Of a stretch of DNA of 64,000 bases, positions 50,157-58,099 are shown piece after piece. Position 1 is the first letter of the stretch, and every line of letters starts with the position of its first letter. Under the pieces are notes generated by a model. It had not been told where the DNA came from. It worked only from the letters and a program-made list of their open reading frames with translations, and made no database searches. The DNA is from Chryseobacterium sp. ISL-6 (lineage in GTDB: Bacteria > Bacteroidota > Bacteroidia > Flavobacteriales > Weeksellaceae): positions 310,001 to 374,000 of the forward strand of contig NZ_JAGGPT010000006.1 in the NCBI RefSeq assembly GCF_018613715.1, given 5' to 3'. A program made the translations under genes and the position numbers.

Positions 50157-50870
50157 TTATTTGCTGATGAGCTTCTTATAAACAACCTGATTTAGTAATT
50201 CTTCTTTTCGGGTTCTGGAAATAGGGAGCTCAATTTTATTAATGTACAATCTGCCTCCCGAGATCATTTCAATATGGGTGATATTAATCAGAAAAGATTT
50301 ATGAATTCTAAAAAAATGCTCTGGAGAAAGAGATTCTTCAATGGCTTTCATTGTTTGATGAATAACAAGAGATTTATCTTTAAAATGAAGCTTAGTATAG
50401 TTCTGCATGCTCTCTATGTATAAGATATCTACCCAGGAGACCTTAATGAAGGTATCAGATTGACGGACATATAAAAAAGGATCATCCAATTGGAGGTTCT
50501 TTTTTGATTTTTCAGATAGAATAAATTGTTGATGGGCTTTATTTACCGCCTGATAAAAGCGATTGAAAGCAATGGGTTTCAAAAGATAATCTACCACCTG
50601 AAGTCTGTAACCTTCTAGAGCATATTCAGAATAAGCCGTTGTAAGAATACATAAGGGAGGATTTTCCAATTGTTCCAAAAACTCAAGTCCGGTTAAATAA
50701 GGCATATTAATATCCAGAAAGATCAGATCAATTTGATTATCCTGTACTTTATAATTTGCTTCTAATGCTGTGGCACAGGTGTCTGCAACTTCTAAAAAGT
50801 CAATCTGATCTGCCATATCCTTAAGGTAAAACCTTGCTAAAGGTTCATCATCGATTATTAAACATTTCAT
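50157..50870 (-). CDS. LytTR-type response regulator
   Basis: DNA-binding response regulator with an N-terminal receiver and a C-terminal LytTR domain. The receiver start MKCLIIDDEPLA shows the acidic pair, DLIFLDINMP holds the phosphorylated Asp, and LTTAYSEYALEGYRLQVVDYLLKPIAF has the switch Thr/Lys. The LytTR half has DTFIKVSWVDILYIESMQNYTKLHF and FFRIHKSFLINITHIEMISGGRLYI. The start at 50870 is chosen because family members usually begin MKCLIIDD; in-frame ATGs at 50894 and 50891 overlap the kinase stop at 50881. The partner kinase lies directly upstream. Confidence 0.93.
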   Translation of the reverse strand: MKCLIIDDEPLARFYLKDMADQIDFLEVADTCATALEANYKVQDNQIDLIFLDINMPYLTGLEFLEQLENPPLCILTTAYSEYALEGYRLQVVDYLLKPIAFNRFYQAVNKAHQQFILSEKSKKNLQLDDPFLYVRQSDTFIKVSWVDILYIESMQNYTKLHFKDKSLVIHQTMKAIEESLSPEHFFRIHKSFLINITHIEMISGGRLYINKIELPISRTRKEELLNQVVYKKLISK

Positions 50871-50880
50871 TTTAGGAAGG

Positions 50881-51945
50881 TTATTGTTCATCATTATCTA
50901 TAGATAATTTTAAGGTTAGAGAAACTTTGTACACATTATCATCAGATTCAATCTTTAGGATATGAGAATCCGGATACTGAAGACGCAATCTTTTTTGTAC
51001 ATTCTGAAGACCTATTCCATGAGCACCATCTTTCTTTTTGTAGGTACTGAGATTGGAATAAGAATTTTCAACATAAAAAAACAGGGTATTATTTTCTTCT
51101 TTACATGAAATAATAATGTATCCTTTATGTCCTGGTAGGCGGCATACATATTTAAAAGCATTTTCTATAAAAGTAACGAGTAGAAGGGGAGCAATAAAGG
51201 CTTTCTGATTGTTGAGTTGCCAAGTAGCTTTTACATCCAGCTCATTTCCCCAGCGTAGTTTTTCTACTTCAACTAAATCCTGAAGGTATTGAATCTCCTG
51301 ATTGAGTATGACTTGATTTTTGTTACAATGATATAATTGATAACGCAGAATATCAGAAAACTTAAACAGAAGAAAAGAAGCCAGCTCTGTATTTGTTTTC
51401 ATTAAAATATGAATGTGATTAAGGATATTAAATACCAAATGTGGGTTAATCTGATCCTGCAACAGTTTAAGCTGGTTTTCTAAATGTGCCTGTTGCAACA
51501 GAATGTGGTCACGTTCTATTTTCCCATGTTCCAGATAAAATCTGATACCACAAGCAGTCCCATTAATTAAAAGCGATGCCGGAATCGACAGATAAAAACC
51601 CTTCCATAATACGGAAAGATGTGATAAAACCCCTGGTGGAATAGGAGTAATGGCATTAATATTAATGTAGGTAAAGACAAGTGAAAATATAAAGCTCAAT
51701 AATAGAATGACAATGAGCGCCTCTATTAAAAACTGATTCATATTCTTAGATATTAATGCTTTGGGAAGACGTTTGTTCGTTAAAAAATGAGCAAAAATAT
51801 AAGAGCTTATCAGAATGATAGAAGTCTGAAGAAAAGCATTATACATGCCGACATCAGCTTGGATCTGTATCCAGATAGCTATGCCGAAAACCATCCAAAA
51901 AATAGTTATTAATACATGTTTTTTTAAAACTAGGGGAGTTGTCAT
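50881..51945 (-). CDS. LytS-type sensor histidine kinase, 354 aa
   Basis: Inner-membrane sensor with four hydrophobic segments (about 10-30, 37-57, 77-98, 114-136) and a cytoplasmic His_kinase domain. The phospho-acceptor is in QINPHLVFNILNHIHIL. The ATP lid contains FIENAFKY and GAHGIGLQNVQKRLRLQYP. There is no extracellular sensor domain, so it may sense membrane state or a small ligand. The ATG at 51945 (MTTPLVLKKH) is the start; the frame extends upstream without an initiator of the usual type. It is followed by the LytTR regulator. The outer-membrane protein gene lies 76 bases upstream. Confidence 0.9.
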   Translation of the reverse strand: MTTPLVLKKHVLITIFWMVFGIAIWIQIQADVGMYNAFLQTSIILISSYIFAHFLTNKRLPKALISKNMNQFLIEALIVILLLSFIFSLVFTYININAITPIPPGVLSHLSVLWKGFYLSIPASLLINGTACGIRFYLEHGKIERDHILLQQAHLENQLKLLQDQINPHLVFNILNHIHILMKTNTELASFLLFKFSDILRYQLYHCNKNQVILNQEIQYLQDLVEVEKLRWGNELDVKATWQLNNQKAFIAPLLLVTFIENAFKYVCRLPGHKGYIIISCKEENNTLFFYVENSYSNLSTYKKKDGAHGIGLQNVQKRLRLQYPDSHILKIESDDNVYKVSLTLKLSIDNDEQ

Positions 51946-52021
51946 AGTTAAAAAGGTGGATTTATAAAAAATTAGAAACCGCAAGACTGCAGTTTCTAAT
52001 GTGTAAAGGTAATTTAAGTTT

Positions 52022-52618
52022 TTAGAACAGGAAATATCCAATGCCCAGAGAGAAACTATGTGGCTTTGATTTGAACTCCTTACTGATGCTTGTCAGCCCT
52101 GTTTCATATCTCAGATCCACTGTAAAGTTTTTATAATCGACACCAATTCCTCCTGTAATTCCAACATTGAATTTATCGAATTTTTTTAATCCTTCATGCA
52201 GAGCTTTTGATGTAGAGATATTCTCATTAAATGCATAACTGTAGACCCCACCGGCAAATGCTCTAACATTAAAATCTTTAGAATTTACAATTTTATAACC
52301 AACTACGATAGGAACATCAATTGAATTCCATTTCAATTTAGGTGAGCTTCCTTCTTTCAGGTCATAGGATGTTTTTCTCTTATTGAATACTGCTTCCCCC
52401 TGTAAATATAAACGGTTGAAATCTACTCTTGTCATAATCCCAGCCTGATATCCTAATCCATATTTTCCCGTAAGGTCCGAAGATTCTGTGGATGTTTTTG
52501 TAAAGTTGGTTCCCGCTTTGACTCCGATGTGTATAGCTGGAGTTTGCTGTGCGTTGGTTTCCACGGAGCAAGTAATGCAAAGTAATAATGAGCTTACTGC
52601 TAAAAAACGTTGTTTCAT
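52022..52618 (-). CDS. outer-membrane beta-barrel protein (OMP_b-brl), 198 aa
   Basis: Signal peptide 1-24 (TNAQ). The mature protein alternates in the style of an eight-strand barrel: IHIGVKAGTNFTKTSTESSD, LGYQAGIMTRVDFNRLYLQGEAVF, SIDVPIVVGYKIVNSKDFNVRAFAGGVYSYAF, and the end SFSLGIGYFLF, with terminal Phe as in outer-membrane proteins. No function is known. It lies 76 bases upstream of the kinase on the same strand, so the three may be co-transcribed. Its 3' UTR holds no obvious terminator before the kinase. Confidence 0.85.
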   Translation of the reverse strand: MKQRFLAVSSLLLCITCSVETNAQQTPAIHIGVKAGTNFTKTSTESSDLTGKYGLGYQAGIMTRVDFNRLYLQGEAVFNKRKTSYDLKEGSSPKLKWNSIDVPIVVGYKIVNSKDFNVRAFAGGVYSYAFNENISTSKALHEGLKKFDKFNVGITGGIGVDYKNFTVDLRYETGLTSISKEFKSKPHSFSLGIGYFLF

Positions 52619-52779
52619 AAAAATAAATGTTATTAAATCTGATGCAAAACAACGGATGTCAGAGATGAGATGAAATTTTATTTGATGAACGGTGGAGATG
52701 TTAGGATAAAAAGGAATTTATATTTAAAGAGTGAAACCAACACTAAAGAAAGTGCACTTAACACAGTCGGTATAAGGAA

Positions 52780-52808
52780 AATAAAAAATCGGAAAAATAT
52801 TTCCGATT
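52780..52808 (-). terminator. terminator of peptide C gene
   Basis: AATCGGAAA pairs with TTTCCGATT around a four-base loop; on the minus strand it is followed by TTTTTTATTTTCC. It lies eight bases past the stop of the peptide gene. Confidence 0.85.
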
Positions 52809-52816
52809 GGTTATCA

Positions 52817-53056
52817 TTAAAAAGGTTCTTCTTCACAAATCATTCCTGGAGGGCATCCGCCACCAGGGTTACCTCCTCCTCCTGGACTTCCAACACTTAC
52901 ACAACTTCCTGGGTTTCCGTCATCAGGCATTTCACATGCTTTTCCGTAAGTACACTCACAGTCGGTCCAGCAATAAGCAGAGTCGCCATTACTATGACAG
53001 CCATTGATTCCACTTCCCAGAATTGTTGACAGATCTTTTCTTAAAAGTTTTTTCAT
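52817..53056 (-). CDS. cysteine-rich bacteriocin-like small peptide C, 79 aa
   Basis: The ATG at 53056 gives leader-like MKKLLRKDLSTILGSGINGC, a Lys/Leu-rich start of the Chryseobacterium 'bacteriocin-like' type ending in GSG rather than GG. The remainder is 59 residues with eight cysteines, including a CWTDCEC cluster, and Gly/Pro-rich stretches (GSPGGGGNPGGGCPPGM) with an acidic end (CEEEPF). The frame is open upstream but without signal features. Related in style to peptides A and B at 41627-42116 but with a different core. No transporter is adjacent. Possible secreted toxin, signal or surface peptide; not demonstrated. Confidence 0.75.
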   Translation of the reverse strand: MKKLLRKDLSTILGSGINGCHSNGDSAYCWTDCECTYGKACEMPDDGNPGSCVSVGSPGGGGNPGGGCPPGMICEEEPF

Positions 53057-53416
53057 GATAATTTGATTTTTAATGGTTTTGTTTAATAAATATAAAGAAA
53101 ACGATTGAATTAGAATGGGTTGTGCTTTATGAGAATCGATTTTAACTTGTAATTGATCTGATACTAGATTACTTAGTAGAATACAAATGCCTTTAATAAA
53201 CCTAAAGAAAAAAGCCACAGCAATTGCTATGGTTTCTCGTTTTTTATGTAATAGTTAAAATTGTTTTTCATAGTTGAAGGTTTAGCTCCAACTAAGTTAC
53301 AGTTTATTTTTTATTACTCACATTGTAGAGAAGTAAAAACTCAGAAGTATTATACTTGTAATAGGTTATCTGTTAGATTGTTATAGTTGTAGGAGGTATT
53401 GGTAATGTTCCACCAA
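53057..53416. other. gene-poor intergenic stretch between peptide C and pepT
   Basis: About 360 AT-rich bases. They hold a hairpin at 53212-53240 facing the minus strand and, upstream of it on the minus strand, a 14-codon frame (53271 to 53227, MKNNFNYYIKNEKP). No protein gene is supported. Just after the start of this frame a TTAG/CTAA inverted repeat (53282-53295, TTAGCTCCAACTAA) recalls the peptide A/B upstream motif, but the match is weak. Confidence 0.4.
53212..53240 (-). terminator. rho-independent-like hairpin on the minus strand
   Basis: AAACCATAGC pairs with GCTGTGGCTTT (one mismatch) around AATT-type loop bases and is followed on the minus strand by TTTTTTCTTT. Confidence 0.55.
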
Positions 53417-53450
53417 TACAAAAACCCCTGTATAAACAGAGGCTTTTGTA
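53417..53450 (-). terminator. terminator of pepT
   Basis: TACAAAAGCCTCTG pairs with CAGGGGTTTTTGTA on the minus strand with a six-base loop; it is located just after the pepT stop. Confidence 0.85.
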
Positions 53451-53468
53451 TCTATAGTATATTACTGA

Positions 53469-54716
53469 TTATTTTTTAACAATATTAATAATCACTTCAG
53501 TAGCTTTTTCCATACTTTCTAATGCAACGTATTCGTAAGGTCCGTGGAAATTGATACCTCCAGCAAAAATATTAGGACATGGAAGACCCATATAAGACAA
53601 TTGCGCACCATCTGTTCCTCCTCTGATCGCTTTAATCTTAGGTTCGATATTCGCTTCTTTCATTGCTTCAGCAGCCTGGTCAATAATATGCATTTTACCA
53701 TCGAACTGCTGCTTCATGTTACGGTACTGTTCTTTAATTTCTACTTCAGCAGTTCCCTCACCATGTTTCTGATTAAATTCAGCCACTTTCTGTTCCATGA
53801 ATTTCTTTCTGGCTTCAAATTTTTCTTCATTATGATCCCGAATGATATACTGAAGTTTTGCCTCAGAGATATCTGCAGTAATATCCATTAAATGATAAAA
53901 CCCATCAAATCCTTTTGTTGTAGAAGGTGTTTCATTTGCTGGAAGAGATTGTGCAAACTCAGCAGCCAGAAGACTTGCGTTCACCATTTTTCCATATGCA
54001 TAACCAGGGTGAACACTTAATCCGTGTATTTTTACCACAGCTCCGGCAGCGTTAAAGTTTTCATATTCCAATTCTCCAACTTCTCCACCATCCATCGTGT
54101 AAGCCCACTCAGCACCGAACTTTGTAACATCAAATTTATGAGCTCCTCTTCCGATTTCTTCATCAGGAGTGAAGCCAATAGCAATTCTTCCGTGTTTGAT
54201 TTCCGGATGAGCAATCAGATATTCCGCAGCAGTTACAATTTCTGCACAGCCAGCTTTATCATCAGCTCCAAGAAGGGTATTCCCATCTGTAGTGATTAAA
54301 GTCTGACCAATATATTTTTTTAAACTTTCAAATTTTGAAGAGGATAAAGTAAATCCTGTTGTCTGATTAAGAAGCAGATCTCCACCATCATAATTTTCCC
54401 AGACCTGAGGCTTTACATTTTCTCCATTAAAGTCCGGTGAAGTATCATAATGCGAGATAAATCCAATAGTAGGAGTATTATCATTTTCAAGATTGGAAGG
54501 AACATAACCCATAATGTATCCATTATCATCAATAGAAACATTCTCCAAACCTATTGTTTTTAATTCTTCAACGATATATTTTGCAATGTCCCACTGCTGA
54601 GGAGTTGAAGGTGTAGCTTCACTTTCTGCATCGCTGGTTGAATATATTTTTACATAGTTAAGAAAACGATTCAATAACTTCTCTCTCCATAATTGGCTGA
54701 ATTCTATAGTACTCAT
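53469..54716 (-). CDS. pepT: peptidase T (tripeptide aminopeptidase), 415 aa
   Basis: M20-family zinc aminopeptidase that releases the N-terminal residue of tripeptides in the cytoplasm. Zinc ligands and catalytic residues are in GFISHYDTSPDFNGENVKP, LLGADDKAGCAEIVTAAEYLI, FTPDEEIGRGAHKFDV, YTMDGGEVGELEYENFNAA and IRGGTDGAQLSYMGLPCPNIFAGG. Complete and of normal length. It is monocistronic. Its start ATG is divergent from an HMG-CoA lyase gene across a 186-base intergenic region. Confidence 0.97.
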   Translation of the reverse strand: MSTIEFSQLWREKLLNRFLNYVKIYSTSDAESEATPSTPQQWDIAKYIVEELKTIGLENVSIDDNGYIMGYVPSNLENDNTPTIGFISHYDTSPDFNGENVKPQVWENYDGGDLLLNQTTGFTLSSSKFESLKKYIGQTLITTDGNTLLGADDKAGCAEIVTAAEYLIAHPEIKHGRIAIGFTPDEEIGRGAHKFDVTKFGAEWAYTMDGGEVGELEYENFNAAGAVVKIHGLSVHPGYAYGKMVNASLLAAEFAQSLPANETPSTTKGFDGFYHLMDITADISEAKLQYIIRDHNEEKFEARKKFMEQKVAEFNQKHGEGTAEVEIKEQYRNMKQQFDGKMHIIDQAAEAMKEANIEPKIKAIRGGTDGAQLSYMGLPCPNIFAGGINFHGPYEYVALESMEKATEVIINIVKK

Positions 54717-54836
54717 TAGATAATATAAATTTTAACAAAGTTAGCAAATTTGATGCTCACAACACCTTATTTGCAATTGAATATCAATTATTGAAATTAT
54801 GAATCAGATATAAATAATTGAAAATCAAAATTATGT

Positions 54837-54844
54837 TAGCTTTG
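54837..54844 (+). promoter_or_regulatory. possible -7 box (TAGCTTTG) upstream of the HMG-CoA lyase gene
   Basis: TAnnTTTG match 59 bases before the ATG at 54903; a TTG lies 16 bases upstream of it, closer than the usual 19-21. Confidence 0.4.
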
Positions 54845-54902
54845 TATCTATCGTAGATAAACTTGTTTAGTTTTATTATATTTGAGAAAATCTAAAGTGA
54901 AA

Positions 54903-55751
54903 ATGTTTCTTACTGAATGTCCTAGAGATGCCATGCAAGGTTGGGGAGAATTTATTCCCACAAATAAAAAAATAGATTACATCAATTCGCTAATGGAAGT
55001 GGGTTTTGATGTGTTGGATAGTCTGAGTTTTGTCTCTCCTAAAGCAATTCCACAGATGGCCGATTCCGATGAGGTTGCTGAAAACATTGACAAATCCTTA
55101 TCGAATACAAAAATTTCTGCCATTATCGGAAATTATAGAGGAGCTGAAAAAGCTTTGAAACACCAGTCTGTAGATATTCTTGGATTTCCCTTTTCTATTT
55201 CTGAAACATTCCAACATAGAAATACAAACAAAAACCAGGAAGAGGCTTTTAATGATGTTGTTAAAATGCTGGAATTGGTAAAAACCGAAAATAAGGAATT
55301 GAATATTTATTTTTCAATGGCTTTTGGTAATCCGTATGGAGAAATGTGGAAGGTCGAAGATGTGGAATTCTGGGCACAAAGATTTTCTGACATTGGAATT
55401 AAAAATATCTTATTATCTGATACGACAGGTGTTGCAACACCCGAAACAATCGCTCTTTTATTCGAAAGGATACCGGTAAAACATCCGGAAATTCATTTCG
55501 GAGGGCATTTTCATAATCGTTACGAAGATTCTTATTCAAAACTGAAAGCAGCATATGATAAAGGTTGCAGAAGGTTTGATAGCGCGATAAAAGGAATTGG
55601 AGGATGTCCTATGGCGGAAGATGATCTGGTTGGAAATATGCCAACAGAGCAAGTCATTAATTTTATGAGCGTTGAAAAAGTAGATCACAATCTGAATCTT
55701 TTAAACTTTGAGAGCTCATATAATATAGCGAAAGATATTTTTCATTTTTAA
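54903..55751 (+). CDS. hydroxymethylglutaryl-CoA lyase, 282 aa
   Basis: Cleaves HMG-CoA to acetyl-CoA and acetoacetate in leucine or ketone metabolism; a DRE-TIM metallolyase. The start of the barrel TECPRDAMQGWGEFI holds the metal-binding Asp. Next come DSLSFVSPKAIPQMAD, and the catalytic signature FDSAIKGIGGCPMAEDDLVGN with the His-related HFHNRYEDSYSKLK. ATG 54903 (MFLTECPRD) is the likely start; an in-frame TTG (54882) and GTG (54897) precede it. Normal length. No other leucine-degradation gene is adjacent. Confidence 0.92.
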   Translation: MFLTECPRDAMQGWGEFIPTNKKIDYINSLMEVGFDVLDSLSFVSPKAIPQMADSDEVAENIDKSLSNTKISAIIGNYRGAEKALKHQSVDILGFPFSISETFQHRNTNKNQEEAFNDVVKMLELVKTENKELNIYFSMAFGNPYGEMWKVEDVEFWAQRFSDIGIKNILLSDTTGVATPETIALLFERIPVKHPEIHFGGHFHNRYEDSYSKLKAAYDKGCRRFDSAIKGIGGCPMAEDDLVGNMPTEQVINFMSVEKVDHNLNLLNFESSYNIAKDIFHF

Positions 55752-55770
55752 AAATATAAAAATCAATAAG

Positions 55771-55788
55771 AGTGGGTTTAAGCCCGCT
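55771..55788 (+). terminator. short hairpin, likely terminator
   Basis: AGTGGGTT and AGCCCGCT pair (with G-U) around TA and are followed by TTTAATAATT. It shares the core of the palindrome at 43447. Confidence 0.6.
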
Positions 55789-55811
55789 TTTAATAATTAA
55801 ATTTAAATCAG

Positions 55812-56651
55812 ATGTCTCCTATAATTTCAACTTCAGAACTAAAAGAAAATTTCCAAAACAAAAACCTCATTATCCTTGATGCAAGGGTAGGAAAGGACGT
55901 TTACCAAAACTACCTTGAGAAGCATATTAAAGGAGCAAGATTTATTAATTTAGATAAAGACCTTGCTGAAATTGGAGATGATGCTGCATTTGGTGGAAGA
56001 CATCCGCTTCCAGGTGTTGAAAAGTTTAGCCAAACCTTATCTGACTTAGGAATTTCAGAAAATGCCCATATTGTTGTGTATGATGATAAAAACGGATCCA
56101 ACGCTGCAGCGAGAGCCTGGTGGATGTTGCGGTCTTTTGGATTAGATCATGTTCAGGTACTAGATGGAGGTTTTCAAGCCGCTGAAAAAGAAGGACTGGA
56201 ATTTACATCAGGTGAAGAAGTTTTTGAGAAAGCTTCTATTATTAAAAGAGAAAGATGGCTTCTTCCTACTTCAAGTTTGGAAAATGTTGAAAATGAACTA
56301 GTAAACAATTCTTCAACGGTGATTGATGTTAGGGATGCTTACCGGTATAAAGGAGAATCTGAACCTATAGATTTGGTAGCCGGACATATTCCGGGAGCAA
56401 TTAATATTCCTTTTTCTGAAAATCTTGATGAAAACGGGAAATTCTTAAATCCTGAAATTTTAAAGGAGAAATATTTAAAATTGCTGAAAGACAAGCCTGA
56501 GAATTTAATCATTCATTGTGGTTCTGGAGTTACAGCCTGTCATACGATTTTAGCCTTGGAATATGCTGGTTTACAGATTCCTAACTTATATGTAGGATCG
56601 TGGAGCGAGTGGAGCAGAAGAGAAGGGAAAGAAATAGCGAAAGATATTTAA
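55812..56651 (+). CDS. rhodanese-type sulfurtransferase (mercaptopyruvate/thiosulfate), 279 aa
   Basis: Two rhodanese domains. The first (residues 1-140) is inactive, without a cysteine loop. The second ends with the active loop LIIHCGSGVTACHTILALEYAG, Cys in CGSGVTA, typical of mercaptopyruvate or thiosulfate sulfurtransferases. VYDDKNGSNAAARAWWMLRSFG and VIDVRDAYRYKGESEPIDLVAGHIPGAINIPFSENLD are also characteristic. It has no signal peptide, so it acts in the cytoplasm. It follows the HMG-CoA lyase gene by 60 bases, separated by a hairpin. Confidence 0.92.
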   Translation: MSPIISTSELKENFQNKNLIILDARVGKDVYQNYLEKHIKGARFINLDKDLAEIGDDAAFGGRHPLPGVEKFSQTLSDLGISENAHIVVYDDKNGSNAAARAWWMLRSFGLDHVQVLDGGFQAAEKEGLEFTSGEEVFEKASIIKRERWLLPTSSLENVENELVNNSSTVIDVRDAYRYKGESEPIDLVAGHIPGAINIPFSENLDENGKFLNPEILKEKYLKLLKDKPENLIIHCGSGVTACHTILALEYAGLQIPNLYVGSWSEWSRREGKEIAKDI

Positions 56652-56654
56652 AAC

Positions 56655-56685
56655 AAAAAAACCGCAGAATTTCTGCGGTTTTTTA
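56655..56685. terminator. bidirectional terminator
   Basis: AAAAAACCGCAGAA and TTCTGCGGTTTTTT are exact inverted copies with a one-base centre, located between the convergent sulfurtransferase and Fe-S assembly genes. Confidence 0.92.
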
Positions 56686-56701
56686 TATTGTATTTTAATG
56701 A

Positions 56702-57028
56702 TTAAAGCATTCCTAATTCGAATTTGGCTTCTTCACTCATCATATCCTTATTCCAGCTAGGTTCAAAAGTAAGTTCTAAATCAACGCTTTTTACTTCTTC
56801 TACCGCCTGAACTTTATCCTTTACTTCTTGTGGAAGGGATTCTGCAACAGGACAGTTTGGTGTAGTAAGGGTCATAATGATTTTCACATCACCATCCTCA
56901 GAAATCTGTACATCGTAAACAAGTCCTAACTCGTAAATATCCACAGGGATTTCAGGGTCATATACGGATTTTAGTACTCTTATAATTTCTTCTCCTATAT
57001 CAGCAATTTGATCGTCTGTAAATTTCAT
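56702..57028 (-). CDS. MIP18/SufT-type (DUF59) Fe-S assembly protein, 108 aa
   Basis: A small DUF59/MIP18 protein that helps deliver Fe-S clusters. Core: VYDPEIPVDIYELGLVYDVQISEDGDVKIIMTLTTPNCPVAESLPQEV, with the conserved Cys in TPNCP. It matches SufT/PaaD-like proteins of the Suf pathway. Cytoplasmic. Its start ATG is three bases from the exonuclease gene's stop, so the two are one transcript. sufE lies far away at 5887; no other Suf gene is in the window. Confidence 0.93.
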   Translation of the reverse strand: MKFTDDQIADIGEEIIRVLKSVYDPEIPVDIYELGLVYDVQISEDGDVKIIMTLTTPNCPVAESLPQEVKDKVQAVEEVKSVDLELTFEPSWNKDMMSEEAKFELGML

Positions 57029-57031
57029 TTT

Positions 57032-57736
57032 TTAATCTAGATTGATATTTCTTTTCAATAAATCTTCCTGACGCATACGCCGGAAAATATTTGCCAAAGT
57101 TAAGACATCTTTTTCACAATAGTCAACTATTCTTTGCAAGTCTTTTTCTATGTAGTAGATTGATGAAACCATTGAACCATCGATGTCATCTTTTGGAGTG
57201 GGAATTCCAAAAACATGAGCTAATAACTCTAAGGAAATAAAGCTTTTATAATCTCCGAATTTCCAGAGTTCCATTGTATCAATATGAGGGATTTCCCACG
57301 GTTTTTTTCCAAACATCTGAAACGGAACTGGAGGTTGAATTCCATTAATTAAAAAGCGCCTCGCGATCCATGGAAAATCAAACTCCTTCCCATTATGGGC
57401 ACAAAGAATTACATCCCGAAGTCTTGGACTATTAAATATTTCTCCGAATTCCACAAGAAGCTTTTTTTCGTCGTGATCGGCAAAACTTTTAATTTTCAGG
57501 GTATTATTCTTTTCGACCATTCCAATTGTAATACAAATGATCTTACCAAATTCAGCCATAATACCTGCTCTTTCAGGATAGAATTCTTCCGCTGAAGTTT
57601 CATCTTTCCGTTGAAATCTTGTTTTTTTGTCCCAAAGCTTTTGATCTGTTTCTGATAGGTCATCCCATGATCCTGCATTCGGAACGGTTTCAATATCAAG
57701 GAATAAGATCTTTTCTAATTGAATGTGTTGTATCAT
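57032..57736 (-). CDS. DEDDy-type 3'-5' exonuclease, PolB exonuclease-like, 234 aa
   Basis: A stand-alone proofreading-exonuclease-type protein. Exo I is KILFLDIETVP, Exo II is CAHNGKEFDFPWIARR, and Exo III is DYCEKDVLTLANIF (YxxxD), so all catalytic acids are present. There is no polymerase domain. Proteins of this group have been called 'ribonuclease H-like' and may process DNA or RNA 3' ends. The substrate is unknown. Located between the MIP18-like and csaA genes in a tight minus-strand set. Confidence 0.9.
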   Translation of the reverse strand: MIQHIQLEKILFLDIETVPNAGSWDDLSETDQKLWDKKTRFQRKDETSAEEFYPERAGIMAEFGKIICITIGMVEKNNTLKIKSFADHDEKKLLVEFGEIFNSPRLRDVILCAHNGKEFDFPWIARRFLINGIQPPVPFQMFGKKPWEIPHIDTMELWKFGDYKSFISLELLAHVFGIPTPKDDIDGSMVSSIYYIEKDLQRIVDYCEKDVLTLANIFRRMRQEDLLKRNINLD

Positions 57737-57751
57737 AAGTATTTTGTGTTT

Positions 57752-58099
57752 TTAGCCAACCTGCATGCCGTTTTTTACGGGCAATGATGGAGCTAGGAGA
57801 GTGACGTCACTTTTATCTTCTCCATATACACCCAATACCAAACATTCACTGAAAAAATTAGCAATCTGCTTTTTTGGAAAGTTTACAACCGCTAAAATCT
57901 GTTTTCCTATTAGCTCTTCTTTTTTGTATAGCGTTGTAATCTGAGCAGAGGATTTTTTAATGCCAAGATCTCCAAAATCAATATCTAACTGGTAAGAGGG
58001 GTTTCTGGCTTTTTCAAAATCATTAACGGAAATAATGGTTCCGCATCTTATATCTATTTTTTCGAAATCTCCCCAGGATATTTCTGGCTTTATAATCAT
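57752..58099 (-). CDS. csaA: CsaA-type tRNA-binding protein, 115 aa
   Basis: A small tRNA_bind (EMAP-II/OB-fold) protein, described as a secretion chaperone in Bacillus. Core: WGDFEKIDIRCGTIISVNDFEKARNPSYQLDIDFGDLGIKKSSAQITTLY, and ILAVVNFPKKQIANFFSECLVLGVYG, both typical of CsaA. Full length. It overlaps the zincin gene by four bases, so the two are coupled. It may help stabilise tRNA or unfolded proteins; role not proven here. Confidence 0.93.
   Translation of the reverse strand: MIIKPEISWGDFEKIDIRCGTIISVNDFEKARNPSYQLDIDFGDLGIKKSSAQITTLYKKEELIGKQILAVVNFPKKQIANFFSECLVLGVYGEDKSDVTLLAPSLPVKNGMQVG

Noticed and set aside
53358..53430. A minus-strand reading containing IGGTLPIPPTTITI, similar to the end of a GG-leader peptide
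   Set aside because: There is no start codon in frame with a leader, and the sequence runs through the pepT terminator; it is likely chance.
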